From an uncultured Actinomycetes bacterium (GTDB taxonomy: Bacteria; Actinomycetota; Acidimicrobiia; Acidimicrobiales; RAAP-2), in the NCBI GenBank assembly GCA_903860915.1, contig CAIOSJ010000028.1:1-35904 (forward strand): a DNA stretch of 35,904 nt, given 5' to 3'. The position numbers and the translations under genes are program-made. The notes beneath the pieces are model-generated. The model saw nothing but the letters and a program-made list of their open reading frames with translations. It was not told the origin of the DNA and made no database searches. Positions 23,863 to 32,410 of this stretch are shown here, piece after piece (within the stretch, counting starts at the first letter, position 1; every line of letters begins with the position of its first letter).

Positions 23863-24716
23863 ACGGCGAGGGGGCCGCGACCAGGGACGCAGAGATTTCG
23901 CAGTTCGCCAATCACGTCGGCCCCCGAGGTCACCACTTCATCCACCGCGAGGAAACGACCCCGCGCCATCCCGACGCCCGACGGCGTACCGGTGAAGATG
24001 AGGTCCCCGGGATAGAGCGTCGTAATCGACGAAAGATAGGCGACGAGCACGGGGATGGAAAAAATCAAGAGGCTGGTCGTCGCCGACTGCATGCGCTCAC
24101 CCGCCACGTCACACCAGAGCGCAATGTTGTTGCGGTCCTCGAAGGAATCCAGCGACACCAGTGCGGGGCCGGTCGGGCCGTAACCCGCGAAGCTCTTGCC
24201 CAAACTGAACTGGGCAGGGGTCCCGGTCATCTGCACGGCCCGATCGGAAACGTCCTGACCCAAAGTGAGTCCGGCCACCACGTCCCAGGCCTGCGCCTCG
24301 GCGACGTGGGAGCACTCGGTCGAGATAACCGCCACCACTTCTACTTCCCAGTCGACCGCCGCGCCCGAGAGGGGAATGGGGTCGAAGGGTCCGGTGATGC
24401 AACTCGGAAACTTCGTGAAGGTGAGCGGGGCGGGCGGCAGGGCCATGCCACTCTCGCCCGCGTGGTCCTTGTAGTTCAGACCAATGGCGAAGACCTGACG
24501 CGGGACCGGCACTGGGGCGGCCAGCGGGGCGTGGGCGATCTGACCCGTGGGGCTCAGCGTGGCGCACTTCTCCTGGAGAGCGTGGAGTTCACCGCTCCGC
24601 GCGACGGCCACGAGGGGGTCGGCCAGTGACGCGTCCCCGCTCACGGTGGCCAGGTCGTAGTAGTCGTCACCACTTTGTAGGGCGGTGCGACCAGCAATGT
24701 TGACTAAGCGAAACAT
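23859..24716 (-). CDS. Fumarylacetoacetate hydrolase-family protein
   Basis: A 285-aa protein. The N-terminal small domain is followed by the FAH core: GLNYKDHAGESG (79-90), the TKFPSCITGP segment, the metal-binding E124-x-E126 in DWEVE, D155 in GQDVSDR, GKSFAGYGPTGP, and the late GDLIFTGTPSGVG. Members are Mg-dependent hydrolases, decarboxylases or hydratases acting on oxo-acids in aromatic or sugar-acid breakdown; the substrate is not determinable. ATG 24716 has a strong GGAGGAG site (24727-24721) four bases upstream, which fixes the start. A longer open frame from 24875 is not supported. Confidence 0.9.
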   Translation of the reverse strand: MFRLVNIAGRTALQSGDDYYDLATVSGDASLADPLVAVARSGELHALQEKCATLSPTGQIAHAPLAAPVPVPRQVFAIGLNYKDHAGESGMALPPAPLTFTKFPSCITGPFDPIPLSGAAVDWEVEVVAVISTECSHVAEAQAWDVVAGLTLGQDVSDRAVQMTGTPAQFSLGKSFAGYGPTGPALVSLDSFEDRNNIALWCDVAGERMQSATTSLLIFSIPVLVAYLSSITTLYPGDLIFTGTPSGVGMARGRFLAVDEVVTSGADVIGELRNLCVPGRGPLAV

Positions 24717-24753
24717 AATTCTCCTCCGGCTCCGGCGGGTCGGAGACGACTCG

Positions 24754-24839
24754 ATAGTACTCGTGACCTCCCGAATGAAAAGGAGTGCTGCGCGAGGAGG
24801 CGCACGAAGTAGAAAGTAGGTCACGAACTCGGCAATACT
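24754..24839. promoter_or_regulatory. Divergent promoters with a 9-bp inverted repeat (FAH / nitroreductase)
   Basis: Minus strand: TACTAT (24759-24754) is a -10 candidate for the FAH gene. Plus strand: AATACT (24834-24839) lies 6 nt before ATG 24846 of the nitroreductase gene. A perfect 9-bp inverted repeat, TCGTGACCT at 24761-24769 and AGGTCACGA at 24818-24826, puts one arm just upstream of each -10. A single regulator binding both arms could control both genes. Confidence 0.4.
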
Positions 24840-24845
24840 GAAAAT

Positions 24846-25583
24846 ATGACTGACGCTACGAGCGACCTCGCCCAACTCCCGCTACCCCCGGACCAGATAG
24901 GTTTGCTCGAGGGCTTAGCCAGCACCCGAGCAATCCGCCGCTACACCAGCGAACCCATTCCCGATGCGGCCCTGCGCGCAATTCTCTTCGCCGCCACCCG
25001 CGCACCCAGCGGGTCCAACCGGCAACCCTTTCGCTTCGTGGTGCTCAGTGACGGCCCCAGGGCCCGGGCGGCCAAGGAACTCATTGCCAGTAGTGCGCAC
25101 GACTTCTGGTCGGCCAAGCGCGTCAGCGATGGCTACGACGAAGGCAGCGGGGCGAAGGCCGACTCCCCCAAGGCGCGCATGGCGGCGACCATGCAGCACT
25201 TCGTGGATCACTTCGCGGAGATCCCCGTGCTGGTCCTGCCCTGTCTCACCCGCCACCACGAACCGAGTTTCTTTGACGGTGCGTCCATCTTTCCGGCCTG
25301 TCAAAATCTCCTACTCGCCGCTCGCGCCCTCGGCTACGGCGGGGTCTTTACCCAGTGGCACCAGGGAGTTGAAAAAGAACTTCACCAACTACTCGAGATT
25401 CCCGAGGACGTCGTCATTGCGGGCACCGTGACCCTGGGTCGACCCGCGGGGGGCCACGGTGCGGTGCGGCGACGACCACTCCCCGAGTTGATCTACGAAG
25501 AAAGCTGGGGTCAGTCCGCGGGCTGGGCCCTCGACCCCCTCGGCACCAGGTTCACCGCCGCCGGTCCCCCAACTCGCGCGTAG
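24846..25583 (+). CDS. Nitroreductase-family flavoprotein
   Basis: A 245-aa FMN-dependent oxidoreductase of the nitroreductase fold. It has the FMN-phosphate motif TRAIRRYTSEPIP (28-40), the APSGSNRQPFRFVV segment (54-67) and a C-terminal ALGYGGVFT...ELLEIPED-type region (read here as LLEIPEDVV) that completes the flavin site, then TVTLGRPAG. An insert around 90-130 is rich in charged residues. The substrate is unknown; members reduce nitroaromatics, quinones or enones with NAD(P)H. The start is leaderless-like, with AATACT 6 nt upstream. Confidence 0.9.
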   Translation: MTDATSDLAQLPLPPDQIGLLEGLASTRAIRRYTSEPIPDAALRAILFAATRAPSGSNRQPFRFVVLSDGPRARAAKELIASSAHDFWSAKRVSDGYDEGSGAKADSPKARMAATMQHFVDHFAEIPVLVLPCLTRHHEPSFFDGASIFPACQNLLLAARALGYGGVFTQWHQGVEKELHQLLEIPEDVVIAGTVTLGRPAGGHGAVRRRPLPELIYEESWGQSAGWALDPLGTRFTAAGPPTRA

Positions 25584-25607
25584 CTAACTCCCCCACGGGC
25601 CTCGTTC

Positions 25608-26639
25608 TTACTTTTTACTGGGCGCGTGATCGAAGAGGAAGGTCGCGGTAGCAATGAGCGACTGCTGCGGGGTCACGAACTGAAGGTCGAAGGTGGTCTG
25701 CGCCTTCTTTGAAGTAACCAGCATGCGTTGGCCCAACATGGGTCGGGCGGCACGAATGGTCGAGTCAAAAATTCCCAGAATCCACACTAAGAAATTCGGG
25801 GCTTGTCGGGTTACGAACTTGCGCTGCGGGAAAGCGTCCCTCAAAGTGGTGGCCATCTCGACGAAGGACATCGTCCCCGCCGAAGCAATGAAGCGCTGGC
25901 CCTTCGCCTCGTCGCTAGCGAGGGCCGACACGTGCATCCGCGCCACGTCGGCCACGTCCACGACGGCCATCTCCAAGTCCGGCAGCATGGGGTCTTGACG
26001 CTTCACGAGACGCTCCACCAAGGACACCGATGAACCAAAGTGTTCGTCGAGGGGCGCACCAACGACGAGGACGGGGTTGATGGTGGTGAGGGCCATTTCC
26101 GGGGCCTCGTTGGTCACGAAGTCCCACGCGGCTCGCTCGGCCAAGGTCTTCGACTTCGAATAAGGATCCGTGGAGGGAAGATCAACGTCAGTCCAGTAGG
26201 TCTCGTCCATCACCGTGACGCCGTCGGGTGCGGCGTGACCCATGATGGCCGCCGTCGACGAGGTCAGAACCACGCGACGAATACCCGCCGCCTGCGCGGC
26301 GCGCAGGGCTCTCAGGGTGCCGTCGACCGCCGGACGAACGAGATCGTCTTCGTGTTTCGGGCGAGCGATGGGAAAGGGTGAGGCCGTGTGCATCAGGACG
26401 TCGGAACCGGCGAGGGCTTCCACCCAGCCCTCATCTTTCGTGAGGTCGAGCTCGACGAAACTCAGAGCCTGATCGAGGTCCACACCCTCGCGCAGTCCGG
26501 GCCGCACGGCGTGACGTACTTCGTCAGCTCGCGAGAGATCGCGCAACGACGCACGGACGGTGTAGCCCTCATTTAAGAGTTGCTGGACGCAGTGCTTGGC
26601 GATATAGCCCGTTGATCCGGTTACGAAGACTGTGGTCAT
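25608..26639 (-). CDS. Extended SDR reductase (dihydroflavonol-4-reductase/ketoreductase-like)
   Basis: A 343-aa NAD(P)-dependent protein. The glycine motif TGSTGYIA (7-14) is followed by the DFR-type LLNEGYTVRASLRD, with R32/R33-like positions favouring NADPH. The catalytic S127/S128 in LTSSTAA, and Y160-x-x-x-K164 in YSKSKTLAE, are present. The closest type is the DFR/methylglyoxal-reductase (Gre2-like) group, which reduces ketones or aldehydes. ATG 26639 has an AGGGGAG site at good spacing. It is divergent from the dioxygenase gene. Confidence 0.9.
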   Translation of the reverse strand: MTTVFVTGSTGYIAKHCVQQLLNEGYTVRASLRDLSRADEVRHAVRPGLREGVDLDQALSFVELDLTKDEGWVEALAGSDVLMHTASPFPIARPKHEDDLVRPAVDGTLRALRAAQAAGIRRVVLTSSTAAIMGHAAPDGVTVMDETYWTDVDLPSTDPYSKSKTLAERAAWDFVTNEAPEMALTTINPVLVVGAPLDEHFGSSVSLVERLVKRQDPMLPDLEMAVVDVADVARMHVSALASDEAKGQRFIASAGTMSFVEMATTLRDAFPQRKFVTRQAPNFLVWILGIFDSTIRAARPMLGQRMLVTSKKAQTTFDLQFVTPQQSLIATATFLFDHAPSKK

Positions 26640-26750
26640 GAGAGAACTCCCCTATTGTCGCTGCTCGCTCGCCCACGCTAGTCGGGGCGACGAAAAAAAG
26701 CGTCCGCGGAGGGGAGTCACAATCTGCGCTTAACATACAACAGTCCCCAG

Positions 26751-27713
26751 GTGAAAGAGACTCCCATGCACGTCGCCGTCGACCCCGCCGCCATTGTCGC
26801 CCCTCGTCGAGTCCGGCTCGTTCCCTTCCGGGTCATGGTCGGGCCCGTCACCCACATCGCCGACGAGCGCGAACGACTGCAGAATCTGAGCTACGACGGA
26901 TTCACGGTCACCCAACTCGGCGCCACCATTGGAGGTGTCATCGACGGAGTTGATCTCACCCGCGATCTCTCGCAGGAGCTGGTGGCCGAGATTCGCCGCT
27001 GTCTCGTCGACTTCAAGGTAGTTTTTTTCCGTAATCAACCACTGACCCCCGAACGCCACGTCGCCCTGGCCCGTTGTTTCGGTGAACTCGAGATTCACCC
27101 CTTTATTCCCTCCAATACCTCGCAGCCCGAGTTGGTGCGTTTCGAGAAGGAGGCCCAGGTGGGTGGATTCGAAAACGTCTGGCACTCGGACGTGCCGTGG
27201 CGAGAAATCCCCTCCGCCGCCGCCATTCTGAGGGCCGTGGAAATTCCCCCCATTGGTGGGGACACCATGTTCTGCGACATGTACGCCGCCTACGAGGGAC
27301 TCTCGGAAAAGACCCGTCAGCACATTGATGGTCGTACGGCCATCAATGACTTCACCAAGGCCTTCGGACACACCCTCGACGCGGCGGGCCGGGCGAAGAT
27401 GCACGAGCAGTTCCCGCCGAGCGAACACCCCGTTGTTCGCACCCACCCCGAGAGTGGTCGTCGACTCCTCTACGTCAATCGAGCATTTACTGAATCCATC
27501 GTGGGATTGCCCGAAGCCGAAAGTAACGAGCTCATCGATTTTCTCAGTAGCCAGGCCAACACCCCCGAGTACCAGTGCCGCTTCCAGTGGGAAAAAGATT
27601 CAATCGCCTTCTGGGATAACCGGGCCGTGCAGCACCTCGCCCTCAGCGACTACTGGCCACAACGTCGCGTTATGGAGCGGGCGAGCATTATTGGTGACAA
27701 GCCTCGACGCTAG
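26751..27713 (+). CDS. TauD/TfdA-family Fe(II)/2-oxoglutarate dioxygenase
   Basis: A 320-aa protein. Near the front is GATIGGVIDGVDL, the usual N-terminal signature of TauD proteins. The facial triad is H145 and D147 (WHSDVPW) with H295 (VQHLALSDY), and R310 binds 2-oxoglutarate. Family members hydroxylate taurine, alkyl sulfates or phenoxyacids. The SsuD-like gene elsewhere in the window also hints at organosulfur use, but the substrate is unproven. The start is GTG 26751, or ATG 26766 preceded by GAAAGAGA; a TAACAT hexamer at 26731-26736 may be the -10. Confidence 0.9.
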   Translation: MKETPMHVAVDPAAIVAPRRVRLVPFRVMVGPVTHIADERERLQNLSYDGFTVTQLGATIGGVIDGVDLTRDLSQELVAEIRRCLVDFKVVFFRNQPLTPERHVALARCFGELEIHPFIPSNTSQPELVRFEKEAQVGGFENVWHSDVPWREIPSAAAILRAVEIPPIGGDTMFCDMYAAYEGLSEKTRQHIDGRTAINDFTKAFGHTLDAAGRAKMHEQFPPSEHPVVRTHPESGRRLLYVNRAFTESIVGLPEAESNELIDFLSSQANTPEYQCRFQWEKDSIAFWDNRAVQHLALSDYWPQRRVMERASIIGDKPRR

Positions 27714-27733
27714 AGTTGGCGCGGCCTGGCGGT

Positions 27734-27762
27734 GGCGACGCGAGTACTCGTGACGTGTCGCC
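27734..27762. terminator. Nested inverted repeat between convergent genes
   Basis: GGCGAC (27734-27739) pairs with GTCGCC (27757-27762), and the loop contains a perfect 10-bp palindrome CGAGTACTCG (27741-27750). It lies between the dioxygenase stop and the oleD stop, where a bidirectional terminator would sit. There is no T-tract. Confidence 0.3.
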
Positions 27763-27786
27763 CACGGCTGGGCTTCTTCCCGGAGG

Positions 27787-28734
27787 TCACGGTCGCAACG
27801 AAGCACGTAGTTGCAAGAGACCTTCCTCCACCCCGACACGAGGCGTCCATCTCAGAACTTCGCGGGTCTCTCGCAGGTCAAACCAATGGGCCACCGAAAG
27901 TTGTCTCGTCGCGAAATAGGTCAGCGGGGGTTCGGCGCCCAGCCACACTGTGCCGATGAATCGCCCCACGACACCGGCGAGAGGTGCGGGGATGCTTTTA
28001 TAGCGTGGCGCCAGACCCGCCGCGCGGAGTATCCCCTCCACTAGTTCACCCAGGGGGCGTGGATCACCACCCGTCACCACCCAGGGTCGACCCAGGGCGG
28101 GGTGAGCGTCCACACAGCAGTCCAGTCCCGCCACGACGGCCTCCGCCGCGTCGTCGATATAGGTCGTATCGACCATGGCTCGGCCGCCATCGGGAATGGC
28201 CAAGTGACCACGGCGCGCTCGATCGAGAATGCGACCGACCAGTTGGGTATCGCCCGGCCCCCAGATGAGGTGGGGCCGCAGTACGACTGTGGGGACGGCG
28301 GAGTGTTCCAGCACCAGCTTTTCGGCCAGGACCTTCGTCAAGGTGTAGGCGTCGTTGCCGTCGTACGTAGCGGCCTGCGCAGCAGCGCCGATGGTCGGCA
28401 CATTACGAAAGGCCACCGAGGGGGTCGAGACGTGCAGGAGTCGTCCACAACGGGTGGCGGCTTCGAGAACGTTCGCGGTGCCGGTCACGTTCACGGCGTA
28501 CGCGCTCGCGTAGCGCGGACGGGGCGCGACGAGGGCCGCGATATGTACGACGGCCTCGTGGTCGCGGGCCGCCGCCAGCACGGCCTCGCGGTCGCGGAGG
28601 TCACCGAGGACATCCGTCAGGCCCAGATTGCTCGGTCGACGTTGAAAGCAGGTGACCCGGTCACCGCGCGCGGCGAGGAGGCGAGCCACGTGAGCCCCGA
28701 GGAGACTCGTCCCGCCGGTTACCAACACCCGCAC
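27787..28734 (-). CDS. oleD: OleD: 2-alkyl-3-oxoalkanoate reductase
   Basis: A 315-aa extended SDR of the 3-beta-hydroxysteroid-dehydrogenase-like group. The glycine motif is TGGTSLLGA (6-14), S103/T104 are in HVSTPS, and Y130-x-x-x-K134 is in AYTLTK. In the olefin pathway OleD uses NADPH to reduce the 2-alkyl-3-keto acid made by OleA to the 2-alkyl-3-hydroxy acid. The GTG at 28734 follows the oleBC TGA by one base, so it is the last gene of the ole operon. Assignment as OleD rather than a sterol-type dehydrogenase rests on this context. Confidence 0.87.
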   Translation of the reverse strand: MRVLVTGGTSLLGAHVARLLAARGDRVTCFQRRPSNLGLTDVLGDLRDREAVLAAARDHEAVVHIAALVAPRPRYASAYAVNVTGTANVLEAATRCGRLLHVSTPSVAFRNVPTIGAAAQAATYDGNDAYTLTKVLAEKLVLEHSAVPTVVLRPHLIWGPGDTQLVGRILDRARRGHLAIPDGGRAMVDTTYIDDAAEAVVAGLDCCVDAHPALGRPWVVTGGDPRPLGELVEGILRAAGLAPRYKSIPAPLAGVVGRFIGTVWLGAEPPLTYFATRQLSVAHWFDLRETREVLRWTPRVGVEEGLLQLRASLRP

Positions 28735-28735
28735 G

Positions 28736-31153
28736 TCAGCGGCCCGCGTGAAAGATTTCTGCCGACGATGACAGCGCACTACGGTCGATCTTGGACTGGT
28801 GCCGCGCGTCGAGGGGCAGTCGTCCCTCCAGTATCGAAGCCACCCTGACGGGGGCGGCGGAACGAACGAGCTCACGAATATCCGAACGAGCCAAGCGCAA
28901 TGCGCCCGGAGCTTCGATCACGACCGACACCAGCTGTGTTCCCCGTGGGCCCAGTCCGACGGCGGCCACGCGCTTCTCGAGCGCCGCCGCGAGAGGACCC
29001 TCAACCGCGACGCTGGCCACCGGACCGTGATCAGTCCAGATCACGTGGGCGTAACGCCCGAGGTGAAAAAGAACAGCGTCATCGAGGTAGCCCACGTCCC
29101 CGGTTCGATGAAAACGAGTTCCCTCGATCTCCACCCAGGACTTCTCGTCGACCGACCAGGCCGCGTCGTACCCATCAAACATCCACGGGGCCGCGACCAG
29201 AATCTCGCCCCACTCAATATTTTCCGCGATGGGCTCCACACGCAGAACACAACCCGGTAGGGTCCGGCCCGTGGAGGCGCCACCGAGGCGGCCAACGCGG
29301 GTGGGGTCGCTGCCGTCAGTCACCGGCAGACACTCGGTCATGCCGTAGGGGGCCCGCACGTCGGCGCCGGTAATGGACGCGACGGCGCTCACCAGCGACG
29401 GCGCAATGGGGGCTCCCGCCAACATCACGAGCCCTAGCGGCAAGGAACGACCCTTGGCCGTCGCCACCACACTCAGCGCGGAGGCCGGAGAGAGCCAGGC
29501 CGTCGTCACGCCCCTAGCGGTGACCGCCGCCGCCAATTCGTCGAAGCCCAAATCCGACGCCCGGTCCACTGGAAAATCGGGACGCACGCAGCGCCGCTCC
29601 AAGAGTGGCGCCAGCAACATAAAGGGACCGAAGGAGGTTGTAAAAGCCGCGTCAGCATCCATCGCGAGTAGGTTTCCCACCGCGGCACGCTGGGCGGCCA
29701 GAGCTCCGTGGGTGTAGCGAACGGCCTTCGCTGGACCGGTCGCCCCCGAGGTGTGCACGATGGCGGCCAGGTCACTCGCCAGCAGTTGCGGCGAAGGAAA
29801 ATCAGAATTCGTGGCCGCTGAAAGAGTCAGTTCGCCGTGGCGCCCTCGGAAAGAAGCAAAAGTAGCCCCCGGAGCGAAACGCAGGAGCCGAGCGGCGAAC
29901 ACGCTGCGCTTCGTGCCGATGACGTAACGCGGGGACGCTGCTCGTAGTAGGCGAGCCAACGGACCTAGTCCCGAACTGGCGTCGGCCACCACGGGCACGG
30001 CTCCAACTCGCCACAGCGCGGCGGCGGCCACGAGTAAATCGGGGGACGGCGGGATGAGCAGGCCCACGCGATCGCCCTTTTTTAGTCCGGCCCCGTGCAG
30101 TTGCTGCGCGGCCGTCGTTGAGCGCTGGGCCAACTGCGCCCAGGTGAGGGCCCCGTCGGGTCCCTCGTAAATAACACGGTCGTCCTGCTGACGTTCGTCC
30201 AGGCCGGCAAGCACACTGCGGTAGGGCGCGTCGTCCCAGGTCCGCGTGGGCGTCGGTGAAAAAACGCCGGACAACCACTTTTCGACGACGACGCCAATCT
30301 CGACGTCCAGGGGCAGGAGGTGGGCCGCGTCGGCGTAACGCTGCACCTGGGCCTGGGGTAATCGATCGCGCAGATCACGTAAGAAGCGGTCGTGAAAGAC
30401 CAGGTCTCGCCCGCCCCAGAGCAGGAGGACGGGGCCTTCGTAGGTATCGAGCGTGTTCGCCACTTCTTCTAGGGTCGCCATCGAGGGGTCCCTAGCGCGC
30501 AGGGGAATGTCGGCCACGAAGTCGCGCACCGCCGCTCGACGACTCGCGCCCCGGTAGGGGGCGCTGAGGGCGGCGCGGTGGGACGACGCCGTCATCCACC
30601 CCGTACCGCGGACGAAGGCTGGCGTGAGGCGACAACTGAACCCGACGAAAGTACGGGCCAGGGAAATCAGTGGCGGTACCCGCAGACCCTCGGGCTTGCC
30701 GACGGCGGTATTGGTGAGAATCATGGCGACGGGACTGAGGGTCGCACTAGCGCCAATAGCGACCGGACCACCCCAGTCGTGCGCGGCGAGGACCAGGAGG
30801 CCACTCACTTCCTGGGTCACGAAGGCCACGAGGTCGTCGATACGTTGCGCCAGTCGACGGGCCGGGCCGGGCTGCGAGTAGCCCATGCCGGTCTGATCGA
30901 CCGCGATGACGCGCCACTTCGGTGAGAGGGTTTTCAGTAGGTCCCGCCAGAGGTAGCCCCAACTGGGATTGCCGTGCACGCAGACAATGGTGCCGGCGGT
31001 TCCCGTGCCGGTATCGAGGATGTGCCAGTCAACGCTGAGCTGATCAGCCCCAACAAAACTCACGCGGCGCGACCACGCGGGGTTCAGACCCCAGGCGCTC
31101 AGCTGTTCCGGCGTGGGGGAAAGTGGCCGCGGGGCTGCGGGGTCGCCAGCCAC
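28736..31153 (-). CDS. oleBC: OleBC fusion: beta-lactone decarboxylase + beta-lactone synthetase
   Basis: An 805-aa two-domain protein. Residues 1 to about 300 are an alpha/beta-hydrolase of the haloalkane-dehalogenase/OleB type: oxyanion region HGNPSWG (60-66), nucleophile D126 in AAHDWGGP, D250 in GGRD, and base H278 in DAAHLLP. Residues from about 310 to 805 are an AMP-dependent synthetase: P-loop HTSGATGPAK (467-476), YGMTE near 617, HRTGDVGYLD near 700, and lysine K788 in RHQSKIDRS. In the pathway the OleC part closes the hydroxy acid to a beta-lactone with ATP and the OleB part decarboxylates it to a cis-olefin. The B-C fusion is the form known from actinobacteria such as Micrococcus. 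The start is GTG 31153, five bases after oleA. Confidence 0.93.
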   Translation of the reverse strand: MAGDPAAPRPLSPTPEQLSAWGLNPAWSRRVSFVGADQLSVDWHILDTGTGTAGTIVCVHGNPSWGYLWRDLLKTLSPKWRVIAVDQTGMGYSQPGPARRLAQRIDDLVAFVTQEVSGLLVLAAHDWGGPVAIGASATLSPVAMILTNTAVGKPEGLRVPPLISLARTFVGFSCRLTPAFVRGTGWMTASSHRAALSAPYRGASRRAAVRDFVADIPLRARDPSMATLEEVANTLDTYEGPVLLLWGGRDLVFHDRFLRDLRDRLPQAQVQRYADAAHLLPLDVEIGVVVEKWLSGVFSPTPTRTWDDAPYRSVLAGLDERQQDDRVIYEGPDGALTWAQLAQRSTTAAQQLHGAGLKKGDRVGLLIPPSPDLLVAAAALWRVGAVPVVADASSGLGPLARLLRAASPRYVIGTKRSVFAARLLRFAPGATFASFRGRHGELTLSAATNSDFPSPQLLASDLAAIVHTSGATGPAKAVRYTHGALAAQRAAVGNLLAMDADAAFTTSFGPFMLLAPLLERRCVRPDFPVDRASDLGFDELAAAVTARGVTTAWLSPASALSVVATAKGRSLPLGLVMLAGAPIAPSLVSAVASITGADVRAPYGMTECLPVTDGSDPTRVGRLGGASTGRTLPGCVLRVEPIAENIEWGEILVAAPWMFDGYDAAWSVDEKSWVEIEGTRFHRTGDVGYLDDAVLFHLGRYAHVIWTDHGPVASVAVEGPLAAALEKRVAAVGLGPRGTQLVSVVIEAPGALRLARSDIRELVRSAAPVRVASILEGRLPLDARHQSKIDRSALSSSAEIFHAGR

Positions 31154-31158
31154 GAGAC

Positions 31159-32172
31159 CTACCAGAGAATTTCCAGCGCGGCGCAGTTGAGGCCCGAGCC
31201 GATGCCCATGAGCAGCACGCGCTCTCCGGCGGCGATATCGCTCGCCACCGTCGACAGGGTGTAGGGAATGGCGGCGGGGCCCATGTTCCCGAAGTTCGGG
31301 TAGGTCAGCGGCACGCGGTCCATGGGAATTCCTAGGAGTTCGCAGAGCTTCGCGGTGTGGACCGCCGAAATCTGGTGCATGACGTAGCGATCACAATCAC
31401 GCCACTGCCAACCCTCCTCGAGGGCGTCGTCGAAGGCCTGGCGCGCCAGCGCCAGACCCCCTTCGAGCAGGCCCGCGGTATCGGTGCGCATGTTGTCGAG
31501 GTCCCCGACACAGAGATCATGATGAGTGGTGGCGGCCCGAGAGATGCCCCCGAGTAACTGGTGGGCGCCCGTTCGCGGACCCCCCATCACCATGGCGGCC
31601 GCACCCGAGCCGAGGGTCAAGGAGGCGAACTGGTCGAAGACGTCACTGGTCGTGGCGGAGGCCTGACGCAGGCGCTCGATGGTGGCCAACTGCACGGCGC
31701 GGCTCCCCTCACCGTCCACGATAAGAACGGTGCGCGCTTGACCGGTTTCAATGGCCATGGCCGCCACCTTCATGGCGTCGAGGAAACCCAGGCAGGCGTT
31801 GCCCAGGTCGAAGTTCATACAGGTCGAAGAGAGGCCCAGTCGAAAGTGCACCGCACAGGCCACGCTGGGCTCTAAGTGGTGCTTCGAGACGGAGGTCGAA
31901 ATAAGCAGATCAACCTCGTGGGGAGCGATCCCGGCGGCTTCGAGGGCGCGGCTCCCGGCGCGGGCGGCGGCCTCGTCAAAACTGAGCCCATCCGGCCACC
32001 AGCGGCGCTCAGTAATTCCCGCCACTGACTCCAAAAGTCCGGGGCGAACAGCACATCGTTCGAGGGTTTCGATCAACTGTTCGTCAATCCACGCCGAGGT
32101 AATTACCTCCGGCGCCTCCACCGAACCGACGCTCCACACGAAGGAGCGTTCAAAGTTAGAGGGTGAAGTCAC
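31159..32172 (-). CDS. oleA: OleA: acyl-CoA head-to-head condensing thiolase
   Basis: A 337-aa thiolase-superfamily enzyme close to KAS III. Nucleophile C127 is in LGNACLGFL, H266 in YVMHQIS, N296 in FGNMGPAA, and the OleA-specific second-base glutamate E101 in HHLEPSVA. The Glu-Cys distance (26) and His-Asn distance (30) equal those of Xanthomonas OleA (E117, C143, H285, N315). It condenses two long-chain acyl-CoAs to a 2-alkyl-3-ketoalkanoate. It is the first gene of the ole operon. GTG 32172 has TAGGTT 6 nt upstream, suggesting a leaderless message. Confidence 0.94.
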   Translation of the reverse strand: MTSPSNFERSFVWSVGSVEAPEVITSAWIDEQLIETLERCAVRPGLLESVAGITERRWWPDGLSFDEAAARAGSRALEAAGIAPHEVDLLISTSVSKHHLEPSVACAVHFRLGLSSTCMNFDLGNACLGFLDAMKVAAMAIETGQARTVLIVDGEGSRAVQLATIERLRQASATTSDVFDQFASLTLGSGAAAMVMGGPRTGAHQLLGGISRAATTHHDLCVGDLDNMRTDTAGLLEGGLALARQAFDDALEEGWQWRDCDRYVMHQISAVHTAKLCELLGIPMDRVPLTYPNFGNMGPAAIPYTLSTVASDIAAGERVLLMGIGSGLNCAALEILW

Positions 32173-32178
32173 CTATAT

Positions 32179-32184
32179 AACCTA
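32179..32184 (-). promoter_or_regulatory. -10-like hexamer of the ole operon
   Basis: TAGGTT on the minus strand, 6 nt before the oleA GTG, followed by ATATAG. It has the same spacing as the other leaderless-type starts. No convincing -35 is seen. Confidence 0.4.
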
Positions 32185-32326
32185 CTCGTCGAGGGCGCTA
32201 TCTGGCCTAGGTGAGCCCTCCTGATGCCCCGGGAGCGTGCGCTACGGGTTCCTGGCGGCCCCCGGAGAACGACGAATCTCCCACCAGAACCTCCCGCGTG
32301 CTCCGCCTCGTCGTAGCATTTCACTG

Positions 32327-32410
32327 ATGAGCACGAGTGATGGGTGGGCCGAGTACCGCGCTACGGCCACGTCCGGCGCTCCACGTTCCCCCAGGAACTC
32401 TCACCAATGA
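32327..32410 (+). CDS. 27-codon ORF coupled to rsgA
   Basis: ATG 32327 opens a 27-residue frame (begins MSTSDGWAEY) whose TGA overlaps the rsgA ATG (ATGA at 32407-32410). A TAGCAT hexamer ends 7 nt before the ATG, so a transcript starting there would be leaderless and would deliver ribosomes to rsgA by coupling. It could be a regulatory leader peptide or chance; the peptide resembles no known family. The rest of 32185-32326 holds nothing recognisable. Confidence 0.35.
   Translation: MSTSDGWAEYRATATSGAPRSPRNSHQ

Noticed and set aside
23859..24875. Longer FAH-family start at 24875
   Set aside because: The extra 53 residues do not fit the family and cross the divergent promoter region; ATG 24716 has a strong GGAGGAG site.
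26646..26717. 8-bp inverted repeat ACTCCCCT / AGGGGAGT between the SDR and dioxygenase genes
   Set aside because: The left arm is simply the ribosome binding site of the SDR gene; pairing with the right arm may be coincidental in G-rich sequence.
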